Shown one piece after another: positions 20,880 to 22,250 of a stretch of 22,250 bases of DNA (position 1 is the first letter of the stretch; every line of letters begins with the position of its first letter). Source of the stretch: Pelargonium nanum. Taxonomy: Eukaryota; Streptophyta; Magnoliopsida; Geraniales; Geraniaceae. A program made the translations under genes and the position numbers. The stretch lies in assembly GCA_036897485.1 (NCBI GenBank), contig JAYMTF010001613.1, forward strand, positions 1 through 22,250, in the 5' to 3' direction. The notes beneath the pieces were generated by a model. That model saw nothing but the letters and a program-made list of their open reading frames with translations, was not told where the DNA came from and did not search any database.

Positions 20880-21936
20880 ATGGAAGATCTGCGCGGATCG
20901 TCGGCGATGTCCTTCTTCTCCGATCAGCATCTCTGCTACGCCGATATCCTCCCTCCTTCTGAGGTAATTTTCTCGGTTCTCGTGGCCTCCATTGTTTATT
21001 TGGCTCAATTTGAACTCATTTGTTGCAGGTTCGAGCGAGGATCGAAGTCGCGGTTCTCAATTTTCTCAAGATCTTGAGCTCTCCTGCTCCCGCCATCTCT
21101 GATCTCCCTTTGGTAATGCGATTTTGTTGTTTCCTGCTTGAATTTTAAATTCGCAGCTTCTGTACCTTCAAATTCGTGATTGAATTGCAAATGCTTAAGC
21201 GAAACATTTAATTACTGGAGGTTTGGTTGCTGAAAAGTGAGAAACCTTACGAATACAGAGAAATTTGAACGTTTTAATTTTCTAGTACAGGTCTATGACT
21301 AAAGTAGGAGATGAACAATCTACATTTTATATTATACGAATTCATTGAACCAGAACCAATAGAGAATTCTTTGAACTGTCTTCTTGTTTATTGAATGTAC
21401 TGATATTAGTGGTGCACAGATAAACAGGAATTCATGTAACAGCCGAGTGAATCAGGGATTATTGACTGATGTTCCTTGGATATTCTTGTCTCACTCGTTT
21501 TGCACAAGATCTCTGATGAGACCAAATGCTGCTAAAGCTTTTATTAGAGGTATCAATTACAGTCATAATCACATCACATTTCTTAAAACATTTCTAAATT
21601 TGTTTAATCAGATTTCTGGTGTAGTGTGGAAGGTGATGGAGATGTGTCTTCAGATCCTGGTTCAAGATAAGCGTGTCACCCAGAGAGAGCTCTTCTACAA
21701 GTTGCTTTGTGATTCGCCAGATTATTTCTCATGCCAGTCTCAGGTCAACAGGACAATCCAAGGTCACATTTGCCTTCTTTGTTTCGTACACTTACATATC
21801 TGAGGCCTTCTTTTGATTCTGTCCTAGCACCATTGTATTTTGTACAGATGTTGTAGCATTGCTTCGGTGCAGCAGATTCAGTCTTGGAATCATGGCATCT
21901 AGCAGAGGACTTGTTGTTGGCCGCTTGTTGCTGCAG
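20880..21936 (+). CDS. SPO11-2: Meiotic recombination protein SPO11-2, first five exons
   Basis: A topoisomerase VI A-like protein that, with SPO11-1 and MTOPVIB, makes the DNA double-strand breaks that start meiotic recombination in the nucleus. Exons 20880-20963, 21029-21112, 21420-21549, 21625-21762 and 21848-21936 join in frame with GT-AG sites to give 175 residues; the rest lies beyond the window. It follows Arabidopsis SPO11-2 closely (FFSDQHL-YADIL, ARIEV-VLN, GLLTDV, VWKVME-C-QIL). The catalytic tyrosine is present in RVTQRELFYKLLCDSPDYF as Tyr124, the same number as in Arabidopsis. The start is the first ATG in frame. The Toprim metal-binding part is out of view, so completeness cannot be judged. 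Confidence 0.93.
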
Positions 21937-22250
21937 GTGTGTATCTGATCTTTTTTACGATATTAGTCACATGAGTATAGCATCGTAACATGATTTACTT
22001 CAATAGACAATGGCGTAGCAGAGAATCTAGATGGCCCTTGTGATTGAGGTTAAATTATTCACTTGCTAAAAAATTCATAGGATTAGTAAATTATGCCGCG
22101 GATGAGTAAGCCATTCCTCGTCATAATCAAAGCTGCAGAATCCATCCCCATAACCATGAATGGTAGAAGAATCCTTTATTGGGCCTTGTTTTTTTTTTTT
22201 TTTCAATTAAATGAGCTACACAACAGGGGTAGCTCTCCCCTTTTAACCCA
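21937..22250 (+). other. SPO11-2 intron 5 (partial)
   Basis: The intron opens with GTGTGT and no acceptor followed by the expected next SPO11-2 residues is found before the window ends. The first 250 bases look like plain intron; a retroposon end occupies the final 60 (separate entry). Confidence 0.6.
22189..22250 (-). mobile_element. 3' end of a poly(A)-tailed retroposon in SPO11-2 intron 5
   Basis: A pure run of 15 T (22189-22203) is a poly(A) tail on the minus strand. Before it, in element orientation, comes a GTAGCTCATTTAATTG segment and a hairpin: GAGCTAC (22213-22219) with GTAGCTC (22229-22235). A terminal A-run next to structured sequence suggests a SINE or LINE end inserted antisense to SPO11-2. 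The body runs out of the window, so class and target-site duplication cannot be checked here. Confidence 0.4.

Noticed and set aside
20417..20962. 181-codon open frame across the SPO11-2 promoter and exon 1
   Set aside because: It is in a different frame from SPO11-2, has no known domain, and is explained by the promoter plus exon 1 read out of frame.

Overview
This is a gene-dense stretch of a plant nuclear genome, most likely a eudicot. Protein genes are split by GT-AG introns of about 75 to 1350 bp, intergenic DNA is AT-rich, and every recognisable product is a plant family (CSLA mannan synthase, GH9 endoglucanase, group IIe WRKY factor, plant-type SPO11-2). I cannot name the species. Nothing here is bacterial, organellar or viral, and I found no CRISPR array, rRNA gene or intact tRNA gene.

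Layout, left to right. 1-94: the right end of a Helitron-like transposon. 805-2409 (+): an uninterrupted CSLA glucomannan synthase reading frame. 2410-3278: intergenic, with a short AT-rich tandem repeat. 3279-11497 (+): a nine-exon gene for a 1498-residue WD40 protein of the WDR7/rabconnectin-3 beta type. Its third intron holds about 1 kb of transposon-like sequence and its eighth a Stowaway-like MITE end; a probable 3'UTR intron follows the stop. About 12510-12640: a decayed tRNA-derived SINE. 13002-15090 (+): an eight-exon secreted GH9 endoglucanase, with TATA box and poly(A) signal. 15580-15960 (-): a broken LINE endonuclease fragment. 16905-17145 (-): a second tRNA-derived SINE. 17165-18250 (-): a two-exon WRKY22/27/29-type transcription factor with TATA and W-box. 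18405-20640: AT-rich intergenic DNA between two divergent genes. 20880 to the right edge (+): the first five exons of SPO11-2, which contain the catalytic tyrosine. The last 60 bp are the poly(A) end of a retroposon lying in its intron.

The genes do not form one pathway. CSLA and the GH9 enzyme both act on cell-wall glycans (one makes mannan in the Golgi, the other trims glucan in the wall), but a large WD40 gene lies between them and I infer no joint regulation. WRKY and SPO11-2 are transcribed away from each other from a spacer of about 2.6 kb.

No wholly new system is evident. The points most worth a second look are the intronless CSLA (a possible retrogene), an upstream ORF whose stop overlaps the WDR7-like start codon as ATGA, a NAGNAG tandem acceptor beside the WRKY domain, a SINE that seems to form the WRKY 3'UTR, and a perfect E2F site 23 bp before the SPO11-2 start codon. 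All gene models were spliced by eye from frame continuity, GT-AG sites and family resemblance; none has been checked against transcripts.
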